DNA of 64,000 nt from Balanoglossus misakiensis (lineage: Eukaryota > Hemichordata): contig CM082593.2 of the NCBI GenBank assembly GCA_040954595.2, positions 4,216,001-4,280,000 on the forward strand, in the 5' to 3' direction. The notes under the pieces are model-generated. The model searched no databases. It was not told the DNA's origin and saw only the letters and a program-made list of their open reading frames with translations. Within the stretch, counting starts at the first letter, position 1, and each line of letters opens with the position of its first letter. The position numbers and the translations under genes were made by a program. Below, in pieces: positions 1 through 13,900 of the stretch.

Positions 1-1300
1 TTGAACGGGATTATACCCTGGAGCGGTGTAAGTCTTCGGAGATTTGCAACGGTTTTCATGGGTCCATGAGTTCGATTTCCATCCAAATAATTCATTTCTC
101 GCTATTTTATCTAGAGTATGTTTACAACATCTGATCGGACAATCATCAAGGTTTGTAATAATATTATACATTAGAGGGATTCCATGTTTGGCATAAGATT
201 AACAATCGTTTAAAAGGCTTCGTTTCCCATCGTACCAACTTAATTATTAATATCTGTTGATACATCAAGTTGAAATTACACATTCGATAGGAAAACATCC
301 GTGATTACATTTGCATATTTACAACATTTAAATTAATAAATATATTAGCGTTATCGCTTCTCATACGAGATTTACACTGCAATATGTTCAAATAGAAAAT
401 CTAAGCCTATCGGGCAATTCTGTCGTGTAAATGTCAAATTCGAATATATCTATAGGACATATAATAAAATCATTGCACCCAGTAAATAGAATTACGAGTT
501 ACAACATTAGGACATACACAGAATATGGACGTCGACCATGTAAAGGAAGACGCGTCTAAGTTGCATACTTGCATACAGGATAGTTCGTGCGTACGTTGCG
601 GATAGTGAAAGTTATTGGACGATAGAACGTCAGTTTAAGGCACTGTCTGTAAAAAACACGTTGCTTTCCCTTTTGGCAATCAATTTCGTGTCGTTTCTGT
701 GTCAGCATTTTTGTGGTTTCGCTTAAAACAGCTTGTACTGACACAAATGTGTGTGTTATATGTGGATACTCTTGTAAATTTCTTGTTTCCTCCCATGGAC
801 GTTACATGTATTCTTATTTTTGTATTAAATAAATAATTAAGTATGTCTGATACTTAAATTGAGTTTTTGAATATTCAACACGGGTAGTTCATTCGCGTTG
901 GGGTCATTTTCCCCTCAAATGAATGTTGCATGCAGTCTGCAGGACCGTCTAAGCGAGTCGTGGTTGCTTTGAAGTACGTGTTCGTGATGTACGTCATAAT
1001 CTGAAATCGTATCTACTGCATTTCAAAATATGCTAATGTGCGTTAGGCCTACTTTTGGTGCTGACTACATGTACATACATGAAAACCGCGTTTTTAACCA
1101 CGTTTTAATTGAGTTTGTTTTTTGATGCATTTGTTCCAAACCCTATTCAGTTACAGTCGTTAATGTCCTTTAATTACCCTGCAAAGCAACATCACTGAGT
1201 ATTCTGCAATTTTATGTGATACTTGCAGCGTAAATTTAGATCGCGCAATAGCATCTAGTTCTGCACTGTGAGTCTATGTCATGATATCCTTAGATTGCGA

Positions 1301-1383
1301 TAATTTTCATGAAAATAGATTTACATAAAAATCGGTTTTGCTAATTTTCATGAAAATGGATTTACAGAAAAGTCGATTTTTAC
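1301..1383. repeat. Two-copy tandem repeat, period about 41 bp
   Basis: A segment starting TAATTTTCATGAAAAT is followed by a GATTTACA-type stretch and a TCG-T tail, and recurs with a few substitutions from 1342. It includes the small palindrome TTTTCATGAAAA in both copies. No coding meaning is apparent. Confidence 0.7.
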
Positions 1384-4300
1384 TCCTACAATACGTACAA
1401 AAATAAATAATATGCATGATTACACTACTAAGTGTTCACAAGACGGCTAATAGACCCCCTGTGACGCGGCTATAATGACAAGGGAAGGTAGAGCCATTAA
1501 GTATTGTACAACTTCATCACGTATACTTTAGGAGCTGAATAGTTAGATTTTTTTATTCGCCTCAGTTGGCAGCTAGTGTCAAGATCGTTATCAGTGGTCT
1601 AATGTAGCTGAGCCGTGGCTTCCATGTCGCAATTTGCCTCCTGAAAGATTCACAGCAATTCAGCTGTCGGAACTTTAACGGGCCTGAGACGCCCCCAGTG
1701 CTGTGTAAAAGTATACATGGCACAGGGTTTCTATTAGCGATTTCCATCCGACCAAGTATAGTCGATATACTTCATTAAGTCGACATCAGCCCCTCGTTAT
1801 CCCCCCAAAATGACATCCCCTATCGCAACTCTTCTTGTACATTGCGATTAGCGAATTAACTGTACGTAAAGATACTTTGTAGGGCATTCATGAGCACATT
1901 CACATCTACCCTTTATCTTGTAGTGAATCAACATCACCGACAATCCTTTTTATGCTTTTCATATCCTTGTATTATTTTTAGAAGCAAACAGCATAAGCTT
2001 ACGGGTACGTTTGAATTGCACGTTTTGACAAGCCATTAAGCCATGATGACAACTGATTATAACGACGCTCGGAGTGAAATGTCAGGTTCGATGATAATGT
2101 CGACGACGACAACGATGATGATGATTGCTGTTCTTGATTTTTGCTGTTGCTACAATTGTTGTTGTTGTCACAAAAACAGCGCAAATATAAGCTTACTCAT
2201 TACAGAGTTACAACAAAAATAAAACTACTCCACGACAGAAATATTCTGCAAATAATGGCATTAACAACACATAAAAAATATAGCGACAATGTAGATAAAA
2301 CCTCTTGCCACTACAAGCTGACGTCAAACGAATATACCACCAGTTAATCCATCTGATACATGATATGATGTGTTCCGTTTCTTTCACACCGTTTACACTA
2401 GCAACTTTTGTTTTCGCTTCAGTTCTAACGCAGAATTATGTAAGCTCCGTCTTTGCAAATCACGTTTCCCCCAAAGGGTTTTTGCATCAGGAGAAGATAT
2501 CCATTAATTATCTGAATGCGAAGACGATCATCTGAAGTCGAATAATTAACATAGCCGCTGCTATCCTGCAGTCATTAATCAAGCGAAAAGACGCGACCGC
2601 TGTACAACTGTGCGGGATTGCTTTTTAATTCACGGTCATTGGGAAGCGAGAACAACTGCACTACAAAACCTGTTGATGACGTGTACTTTCGCCATCTTGA
2701 TCGTAAAACTCATCATACACGTCTACAACATGGCGTCATTTTGGTAGTGCCCAACGCAGACGACACGGCCAACCAATACATGATAAAATAAATTTAAATT
2801 GTGATAAAAAATTACCACGCATTGTCTTCAATGTTAGCGAGTACTATTCCGCCGCCCGCATTAATTCCTCTCGATTCCACAACTGAAATTTATGTGTGCA
2901 ATTTTTTATCAGCACCTCTGCTCGATGTTTATACACCGCATCGAGAATTTACATACAAATTTAAAGGTTATTTTGACATCACGAATTCGTCCTGGTTGAC
3001 CGCCTTCTGATTATGCCTACATTGCATATTGCTAATTTAACATGTCTTGCTAAGCCGTCTAACGTACATATATCATTCACTTCAGTTTTTAGCCTTTGGC
3101 CACCAGCAGGATCTCCCGATTCCGTTGGGGATGGCAGACAAAAATAGGCAGTGCAAAGGATTATTATAATTCCCCTTTTCCAGAGAAAAAACGGCTGTCA
3201 CGTTACGATTCTTCATTAAAGATTATACGAACTGCAACATGAAATGACTATCCTGATTTTGAAAAGCAAAAACCGGATAAATTATAAACAAAAATGTCAG
3301 GAAATTCTGCGCATGCCCGCCAGCAGAATAAAAACACTGCAGTCTTTTATTATTTTGTCGTGCGATAAAAATAAACGCAAACGATGGTCTTAAAACGTTT
3401 ATCATGAGCTGTCGCACATAAACTTTACTACTGAAAACGACATTTTTAATTCATCATCCATGTTACTGTGTGTAATACACGCGTCTCTGCCCTGAGGATA
3501 AATTTCCACGTTTATTTTATTCGAATCTCCATCAGTAGAGTGCGATTTTGACTGTTGTTGTTAATATATGACTGCAGTCATTGGCTGTTACGTCACTTGG
3601 GATGTTTACAAGACAAGACTTTTGTGTTGTTAAAGCCAGAACAAGGGAGGATTATGGGTAATGTGTTTACTTGATCGGGCGGCGCTCGTGTCGCCATCTT
3701 AACAGTGTGGTCCCAATATTCACTGAATTTCACGCTGTTTCTGACGTGGGTATACATAACCATCATGTACATTGTACACGACTTCCGTGATTATGAAAGG
3801 ATTACGCTCGGGTTAAAAATCCCTTCACAAAATGTGCCTTGGGTGTGTAAAATACACATTTTCTAATGTTGTACGTGATCATTTGTGTCCGACTATAACA
3901 GTAACAAACAGTAACTTTCTAGACGGACGGTCTTTGTATACTCATGAATAAATAAAGGCAAGCCACCCTCAGGAGCAACACGGACACTGAAATGAATATT
4001 CTGAAGACATTTGAAACTTCCGATGGCGAACTTCGGCTTTATAACCGATTGCTAATCTCGCCTTGGCTATGTCCTGTACATGACTAACTTCCTGTTGGTG
4101 ACAGTTGTAGTGATGGACCTTTTCTGTCAAAGTCGACTGCACAGGAAGTGACTATTATTCAACGATGAAGGCAGAATGCCACGATTCAACTACGTCATCA
4201 GCTAAGCTGCAGATTGACTGTCACCCTTTTGACCCACACACGTTCAAATCCCAGAAATAACCCAATTTTCTAACACTTTTGAGAACGGTGTACAGTTTAA

Positions 4301-6372
4301 TAAAAATCAAGAAGAGGTCAGTTCACTTCGCTTCAACTCAATTAACAGATCAAATCTCAAATGTCGAGGTAATTGAACATATAGCATGCTTGCATTCGTT
4401 TGATCAGGCTGTGTGCTATAGGATTATTATTATTGATGTATATCTCTGGTAACACATTCTGCACAGATCTATCATTGTTAAATTCTTTTGTGCCGAATCT
4501 CAAAATAGCAAATGTTCAATTTAGTTTTAACAGAGACAGGCAGCTATCAATTTTCAGCCAATTTGTGTCGGACATCTGATATGTAGTGTCGCATCTAACC
4601 GTCACATGTCTGAGGGTCTTTTTCAAGCTGGCCTGCCTTGAACAACCTCTCCTAGCGCCTGATGACATCTTCATTGAACACCAAGATAGTCCGCGGACAA
4701 AGCGTATTACTATTTGTATAGAATCGCGCGGCTGAATCGGTTTATGGAGTAGATGAATTTCTGCATTTCACAACGAAACATATTTTGAACGTGACGACAG
4801 TCAGGAAACCGAAGCAGTCATCTCCTTTTGATGATTTTTTGTGCATTAATTCACCTGGACGAGATTAAACGAATGAATACAAATCGATTTTACTTCAGAA
4901 TAGCGGCATGCTGGGGAAAAAAAGAAATAATCGACCCCAATGCCCATAACAACGGAGAGAAATCATGAAGAGGATTTGCAACTTTCGCTCAGCAATGGTG
5001 AGATGTAAACTGTCTCCATCAGGAAGGAAGGGAGGAAGCCTCACAATGCAGGAATATAGATTTCCAATATGGCAGCCCCTTTCAATTAACCCTACATAAT
5101 CCCATTTCAAGCGATATGAGGAAAACACGTAATGTCGTGCGTACTTGTGCGCAGATTGGAGTCTGTCAGCAAGACAGTAGAATTAAAGAATAACGGAAAA
5201 GCTAACCAAGATAAGACTTATAATATATTAATATACCGGAGAAGAATTTGACAGATGATCAGGAAACGAATATTCAAAAGCGGAGAATTAGCGCCACAAG
5301 ACTATCAGGCCGGGCATTCATCCTGTCCAGCAAATCCGAGATCCCCAAGATGGAGACTCTTTGTTCCAGCCCCACAGTCTCAGCCGCAAGTCAGGACACA
5401 AGTTTTCCTACTTTCAACTAAAATGTTATTCTTGCTGTTCTCATGGCAGTGAAAAGTTAGTTCCTTGGGTTTCGAACAATTGTTTCTCGGTATGCGCTGA
5501 TCATCGGTGGCTGATCAGATGGTACAAGTCGGCATTTTCAGAACAACGGATGGAGGATCACGAAAGCGGCGTTGTGAGCGATAATAGGCTCTCATCCTCC
5601 CCTCATCCAAGGCCTATCTGTACTAAAAGTGTTCTTGAAAAATACCGACTAGTACAGAAGATGAAAATTGAGGTTTTTAAGAGTTGGCCAAGACAGGCAA
5701 GTAAGGGTTTTATTACCCGATTGATGACTTGGTTGCTAAGGACTTGACGGCAAGCATTCACAAAATGTACTATTATACTCTCATTGGCGTTAAATCGGTT
5801 ATCGGCAAGGTTGTTGCACGGCTATACCTGGCCATGATTTAATTCATGAGACTGCAGGCTGTATATTTTTACGCTAACATGACAAGCAATTGTTGTCACT
5901 GCTCGCAAGCAAACTTTCATAAGATTGTGTATTCGGAACCCAATGGGTACCGTAGTTTTGGCATACAAGCTATATTCCGTGTAGAGGTGCGGGTTATGGC
6001 TGACAGTGGCGCGATATAGTTGCTATAGGTACGCAATGTAATGTTAGAGCGGAAAGTCAATTATACAGTGTGTTTGGTTATCAACTCATTGTCATGTGCT
6101 ATCGCCAGATGAGAATTTTCATCCGTTGGTGCCTGGTGAACGACACAGCGACAGCAATTGATGCAATTCACCGGATTTCAACAGTTGTAACATATATCTA
6201 CCAATCACTTTGCGCGTCTCACAACAAACCCAATCTCACGCTTCTTCTCCTTCCAGCTATTAAGAATCAAAAGCTTTGATGCAAAAGGGAGGTCGAAATA
6301 AGGGGGAGAGGGATATTAAACAGAAAAGCAAAATAGACAAGCTCGCGATACAATGTATAACCTAAGGGGCCC

Positions 6373-6468
6373 TAATCCGCTGAGATTAAATATCTTCTTA
6401 TCTTTTGTCAAAGGATTAAACCCGAATCTCTATCCCTATGATCATCGACGTCCATATGTCCTTAATCC
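6373..6468. promoter_or_regulatory. Cluster of three TAATCC/GGATTA sites
   Basis: TAATCC occurs at 6373-6378 and 6463-6468 and its reverse complement GGATTA at 6413-6418. This six-base core is the known preference of K50 homeodomain factors (Otx, Pitx, Gsc). Three copies in 96 bp within gene-free DNA are suggestive of an enhancer, but short motifs occur by chance and no conservation data are available. Confidence 0.2.
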
Positions 6469-9400
6469 TATCCTTACCTTGCGCAGGTTCCCTTGTCTAC
6501 TTATTGTAACACCTCAATCGCAAGTATTTCCAATTATTTCGGATAAAAACGCGGCAAGTGCTACTGAACACCGAGTGTGGGTGGGAAGAGGGGTGAGGGG
6601 GGGGGGTGTATCACAGATATAATCCCCGCCTGTGTGTTTTTCTAGGTCAGGCTATAAGCCCCGGATAACACCGTCTTGAATGCGACTAACCTTGTGCAAA
6701 ATTGGAAGATCAAAATCAGATATAAATTTGGAAAATATAAATCATCCAAATGATTTTTATAATCTGAGTTTTTTCCCAATGTAATATGTGACGCCTGTGT
6801 GGCCGGAACATCTGAATGTTCAGAGACCAGCAGTGAACAAACCTATGTAAATATTTCACAGTGTACATACAAAAGACATCAACCTGAGTATTTAATAACA
6901 CTCACACAATACATGACAATAATGAGGATGGCACTTCACAAAAGTTGCGGGTCTGCTTACAACACAGCGTGAATCATTAGGCTAAACAAACACTCAAACG
7001 CCAATGTTTGTCGGAGACAAATTCATGGCTCCATTGTTACACGAAAAAAATAATAAAGTAAGGAAACATTTCGTTTAATGATCAATTTAATTAAAATGAT
7101 CATCGAAGGCACTATTTTAAGGCATAATTAAAAACGCTAATTAAAGGCAATATTTTAGTGTCCCTATGCGCATAACCTAATCTAGATTTCTCGACAGCAA
7201 TGTGAGCATTTTCGAACGCCTGACCAATCACCCGTGGCTTTTGCGGTGTGGAATTGTGCCTCGCCGGAATCCATGTTTTTATCGACGAAAGAAACTGTGG
7301 CTTAATCTCATATAATATTCAGCATGATGAAATCATTGAGGTTACGGTAGTTTGGCGAGCCGCGTCGCTGTTTTTACGGGCTTGTGCCACTGAGCACGAA
7401 GAGAAATAAGTACCTTACATGTAAAATGACAGAGGTAATGTGCACGCGAATGGATTTCTAGCAGAATGGGTGTTTTTTTATCGGTCGGCGTCGTCACGTC
7501 GATAGTCGTGACAAGCGACCTGATTTGAGAAAAGAAAGGAACAACAGAACCTGCAAAATAATGGAGTCTAACAAATAAAATTTAACTGGGGAGTTATGAA
7601 CAACGTTTTAATTGCCAGTAACATGCACGAATGGTATACTGTGCAAAAAAGCCACAAAAATGGCCAACTGGAAAAATATCGAAGAAATTCAGAAGAGATG
7701 TATTATGTCGTCTGCTTCATTCATTTCTAATTGCGTCACCGATTTTCAGTGAAGTCGATGGTGTTAAAACGGATAAAAGACACACAACAGAATAGAGAAT
7801 AGGAGTAACTCGGCGGAATCCTATTAGATCGGTGCAGATTGAGGGCTTTTCCGTCCGCTACATAATTTACCGTGACTAGATGTACACCGAGGTCACCAGC
7901 AATGTACATACACATTATGTCGTCTGGCAAGTGTGTGTAATGAAGTAATCGCGAAGGGTGAACAGAATATAATATCTGATATCCTGGCACTAGACTCCCA
8001 CATGTAAACAGTGCTATGAAAATCAACATTAGAACGGTACGCTTGTTGAGCCCACTGAAAGATGTCGTCTGACGCAGAGATGATTTCCTTCCTACGGCAG
8101 GAAATCAAACCTCGTTGTAATATGTAATCGTTATTACCCCCCATTTTGTTAATATTTTGGAACAATATCACCCCAATTAGACTGCCCGTGGTGGCGGCGT
8201 CTTTAAACCTAAAATTATGATGTTTGAGGAGAGTGGAAATTCAGATAATTTTTTTTTCCAGTAAGGCATCTCCGGCTCAGACATGGCTATTATTAAATCT
8301 CGACCAGCATATCAAACAGCTGTGTTCCCCTGCCTTATTGGACTCGATGGCTATGAATGCACGCATAGGAAGGTCGACCTAATTTATACGAATATTATCA
8401 GTTTCAGGGCGAGCAGTGCTGCCGACGTGAATTATATTCGTTGGTGACTCAACTGTTATGCATCGTGTTTTTTTCCCCATCTCCAGTTCCTAATTGCAGG
8501 TGATAATGGGCTAGTTTGACCAAGACGACACGTTTTCAGTTGGCGATACATGCTCATTTACAGTGCGGCGCCTTGTTATTCGGAATTTTCGAAGTCATGC
8601 TTTAATCACGATAGATATGACAGAGGATTTCTTTTATCAGATATATTTGCGTTCGATTATTCTCCCGATTTGCAAGACTATGGCGTGTGAAGTGCAGTCG
8701 GCGTGGACGTCATGACTAGTGAATGCAAGAAAGCAGCTCGTTAAGCGCGGGTTGTAGTGTGAAGTGCCCGGAGTACATCATTCTTAACACTGCCACTTTT
8801 GTCCGCATCGCAGCAAATTTCAGATGCACAGTATCTGTAATTTATTTTAATCCCCCTCAGTATTTTTGATGGAGATCGGAATTGCACGTTGTTGATGTTT
8901 CTCCCAAAGGATGTTAAACAGCGAATATTTGACTATTTATATTTAGTGTGTGTGTCGTGACTGTGTTATAGTACACAACCAGCGTGTACAGACTGAAATA
9001 CATGCACTGTTGTTGCTTACAAATCAATTGCAGTAGTATACAGATTTAGCAACCGTGACGGTAAACATAGCCTTGGGCATGTGTACATGACATCAACATG
9101 TTGACCACAACAACTTAAATCAATTTCATATGGAAAATATTGAAATAATAAAACAGAAATTACAGGCAATCTTCCCTGGATCGTAAAGCTTAATATATTG
9201 GATATTAAAACGAATAAAAGTAACGAAATGCTTGTGATTTTCAAGCGCAGTGAAATAAAATACGAATTCACGCCTTCAAGTATCGATTGAAGAGCTGGAA
9301 CTGCGAAAGATGACAAGTTGCGCGGGCGTCATCTTATAATTCACTTAAATTCGTGATTATTAATCACAGGGGCGATTTTTTTGCAGGACAATTGTGATTT

Positions 9401-10772
9401 AACGTTATTGTGAGTGACATTCAATGCGCTTGATATTTATTGTTTTCGCGAGTGTGTACGTCACACATGTTAAAATTAATGACATTGTGATTCCGTTTTT
9501 TTTTTCTCTCGCAGGCACAGCGGGCTTGCCTCGTTGTAGATTCTTTTACTGTGATAGAATAAAATATCGGCATGGACAAAAATACGAGTGATGAACAGAT
9601 ATTTAAGGCCGATATTAGTATTATATGCCGGTATGATGGCAATCGAGAGTAAACCATGTTAAAATGTATGACAGAGAGGCGTGTGGCTGACATACCATAC
9701 ATGCCGCCATCGAAAAGACACACCTTTCCATATCCTAGCTTCTGTGTGCTTACATTTTAGAATTTAACAAAATATGGCAGGGTTCTGCGAACTGAAACAA
9801 CCTATCGGGGTCTTCACTTACCGCTAGAGCTGCCCAGTAATTGTCAGCGACGGTGAGGCGGCGAAACGCAGAGCTGCATCCGTTATTGCCGCAAAATAAT
9901 GCGAAGGAGCGTAATATGGTGATAGGCACTGCACCGTGTGCGGATATGTACCGCTCTGAGCTAGAGCCACTCTCAGGTCACATTCAAAAGGTTGTTAATT
10001 TGCATAATCGAATGACGGATGAACTCCCAGCTGTTGGATCACACAGGCGGCGACGTGTACAGGTCAAATTGCGCATGCTCTCTCATTATAAGAGATTTCT
10101 TGTATAATATTTGCGGAAATTACGGGCATGTGTGATTGCCTTGCGATGTTCAATTGACTGAGGAAACCCCTCCTGGAAAAGTGAGCCGCGATGCAGTCAT
10201 CAAAGAGCATGAGTTACTGCCGGTTGCCTTGTCAAAAACGAAGGCCTTCCGCTGTTCAACAAATCAATTTCAAATGCTTGAAACCAACAGTGAGAAAACA
10301 AAAATCTAAATTTACCCCACCATATCCAAACCCAACTACCGTGATACTTGAAAATTCGAAAACATGTTGAATTACGCAACGTACTGATTAAAAAAAGATG
10401 TACCATCTAATTGCCATTCGTTATATATTATAATTATTCATTCCAAACGGGCTGTCGCAGTATCCATTTCGCAGCTAAAAATAAAAGCAAATCAACTGCG
10501 CAGACGCTAAAACACCCTCTGGTACTTTCCATCTATTTATTGGATATATTTCCATGACTCAAGGCACTTTTCTCGCCAAATGTTCAAATGATATTGAGAA
10601 ATATGTTTACAAAACACTTGCAGAGTCAAAGAGTACATTTTATTACAACTTCACTTGCCCCTAGTGACGTGGTCTCATAAATTTAAATATACAAGCGTGC
10701 AAAAGCTTGTCAGCCACCTAATTTCATAAGAAAGTCTTGTAGCCAATGCAAGAAGTCGGTTAATCATTCATT

Positions 10773-10988
10773 TTAACAGTGTGTTGTGCAACTCACGCCC
10801 TGATGAAATTTACCCGTCAATCTAGCATTCGCAAAACGATAGGGAGCTCGGGCCCCGAACGCCTCCCACCCACAGGCACTGTTTTGTTTCGTTAACGCTT
10901 CCACGCACTTCATATCGCCTAAAAGAACCATGAGGGTTACAATGCATAACACCACACTTAGCAACGCAGACGATAATAGGCGGTGCAC
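10773..10988 (-). other. Unproven open frame with signal-peptide-like start
   Basis: This minus-strand frame of about 71 residues begins with a basic residue followed by a strongly hydrophobic run of about 20 residues. A short polar tail with two close cysteines follows (MKCVEALTKQNSACGW). That is the pattern of a secretory leader and mature peptide. The frame begins at GTG and not ATG, so a real gene would need an upstream exon or the internal ATG. A GTGAGT donor-like sequence lies near 10800-10810. No family was recognised. It may be a chance frame. Confidence 0.15.
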
Positions 10989-13900
10989 TTCAATCGCACC
11001 TCTCCATCAAGCTTCCCGCACCAACAGGTTATCGATACCCACGCGCTGAATGATAACTATTTGATAATTGAATGGCGCAACGATCATGTCTGATTTGGAG
11101 ACGAGAACGACGCGCTCATTCATGCGACGCAGCTGCGTGGGTGACGGAGTTGGCCAGGGCATTGCTCATCTCTATCAAGGGGAATAATGACTAGATGATA
11201 CGCCAGTAAAGACAGATTCCCTTTGTGCTGCACACGGTGAGAGCTCCAAGGACGCCAACGACGTATTTCCTGCACTTGAAAAACGTAAAGCCCACGCAAG
11301 GCGAGTGACTACACGCATAAAACTCCTTCACAGACAAGACAATCATTACGTTTTCGCGTGTTCACGATAATTCGACACCATGGCGTCTCCTTAAGACAGT
11401 TTTTTTTCTCTTTTCAAGCCAAGCTTGACATTCCGATCACCCCATCCTTGCAATTACTTTGCAAAACGCTGAAATCTTCGCGACGGGATAACGGCTAATT
11501 TTGTCGTTCAGGCGAATTCAAGGGTTCTGTAATTTGTATATTTTGCAGGAGGGTACATAAATTAGGCGATGTATAACAGTCATCATTTTCAGACAGTACG
11601 GAAGGTAGTTGGATGCAGCAATGAGTGCATGTAGCGGAAAACTATAATTGTCTTGCACCGAGAAGTTAACAAACATGGCTTACATTTTGGCCGGGCAGGA
11701 ATTGCAGAATGTCGTTTATGTTCGCTAGCTTAAAATCAATTATATCTCTGCCTGCTGTACATCATGTTTACAACGACATGAGTGACATATTCTACCGTTC
11801 AGTCTCAGTATCAAACTCGCATCAGCGATAAAATATGTGCCACTTCAAATGTAGGCACTCAAAGGCCACGAACCATACTGCACATGTCAACATTTATTGT
11901 ACCATTTTCAAGGCAGTACTTATTACAAAACAGAAAGACCACTTCTTAGTACGATAGTCATTTCACATAATGGTGCAATTGAAAGCAATTTGTGCACTTG
12001 AGTACCATGTATAGTATGCACATATGGTATGTCACAAAACAAATGTAGTATTTACCTTTCAGCCTATAGCGGTTAACCCTGTTTAACCGTTAACATATAT
12101 ACACTCTGATGAAACAAAATAATATGCCATTTTCAATAGGTGTCTGTCGACCAAAGGATTAAAATATGCCATTTCTGCAAGTGTTAAATCTTACAAAACA
12201 GTAAACCACTGTAAATAAGCACATTTTACCACAAAGGTGTTGGCCGCAAAACGCCACAAGCCACACTAAGTGTGGCCGCTCCATCTAAAATGGCCAGAAA
12301 CCAAGAAGCAGTAATCTTTGATGAATGTACAGAGAACTGACGTCATCAGAGAAAAGAGAGAGCAGGAAATGTGGCAATCAAATTCCAATAATGGAGAACT
12401 TGAGGAGGAAATTCAAGGCGAAGTTCATATCATCCTGGGAATTGCCAAGAATCGCACTGGAATTTTATCGTCTAAGGAAGGAATGGTCCTGCCCAGATCC
12501 GGAAAATGACATTTACTCTAGCCTGAAACTCCTGGAAAAAAATTGGGTTAAATGCATGGTCGCGGTTTAGCAAGATTTTATAAACTATCGACCGTACCAT
12601 CATGAAATGTCAAATAAGCATATCGGGGAAAAATCTGGCGACATTAATGAGGTTTGGAACACGTTCTGACACAATTACTGGAGAATTCACTCCCAGAAAA
12701 ATGACGCCTCTGACCTCACACACTGTTTGAAATTGTCTAAAACTAACTCCTTCAAAACCTCTATTAAGGTAAGACGCAAAAGAATTTCCTGGAATGAAGT
12801 CAATTGACCTCATGAATGGATATAAATCGTTTCTCCCCTCGGCATGATGCGAGTATTTGATTGACGAAAACGTCCGTTCTTGCAAAGGGGAAATTCTACA
12901 CATTATAACCACCGGCGTCTGAATCAGCATGTCGTGAGCTTTATGGTACGAAAACCATTACAAACATCTGAGAAATAAACAGTTATATTGACAGTCTACG
13001 TGGGGTGATTAAGCTCAGAATGTTGGATGCTGTTGTTGAAACATGTCCAGTACATTTCTCTAAGTTGGTAACACCCTCACGCTAAGATATTGGCGGCCAT
13101 GACACTTTTGTGCTCTCATTCAAAATTTTGAGCCGTGAGCCCCAGATTAGATTTTCTATTTTAAGAGCGAATAATCTACATTTCCTTGAGTACAATATAA
13201 GAAAATCTGTTTTAAGACTTTGATTTTCGAGGTGCACACTTAACATTACAACATGGATACGAAGATGGATAAAAGCACCGTTTGTGCTTCATTTTGTTTC
13301 TGGCATTGGAATGGACAAAAGATTATGTCTTGTTAGCGCCGCCGTGGGGGAAGCTGCCTCTAATGATTACCCCTCTCTTCGTTGGTGTATTCTATATGTC
13401 ATTCCATGCACCCACCCTATCTCCTATTCTATCTAATTGGGTAATTTGATAGATGTATATCACGCCTGTTTTGCTCTCCACGATGGAAACCCCCACGGTA
13501 TTAAAACGGTAGCCAATGTGCACGGAGTCTACTCAGACTATTAGCGCTTTATCGCACCTGAGAGTTTGGCGGACTCTCTAATTTATCGCCACTTGTCAAT
13601 AACACCCTTGTGAAGTCACTTGGGAGGGGGTTACCTTCGTTGAAAAAAAACATGGACTTGATCGTGAGTTCATGTTTCGTAGTAGACAGCTTCCTTGGTT
13701 GCTGTTGTAGCACACGCTAGTATCCTGCGTGGGCGTGCCTTGCCTTTCAATCCACACAGTGCGCGCGCACCACTGGTGATATCACGTGATTCATTCTGAT
13801 GTATCTCATTGGACGTTCCTCTGTGAAGTTTGGCATGTCTCCCACGTGCTCATACATTTACATGTATAGACCAGTTTTATACATTTTGGAATACGTACCA

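Noticed and set aside
5361-5747. 128-codon plus-strand frame
   Set aside because: No recognisable domain, no convincing splice sites and a random-looking composition.
12318-12570. Overlapping frames of 63 and 81 codons
   Set aside because: Two frames of the same AG-rich stretch are open at once, as expected from composition; no homology seen.
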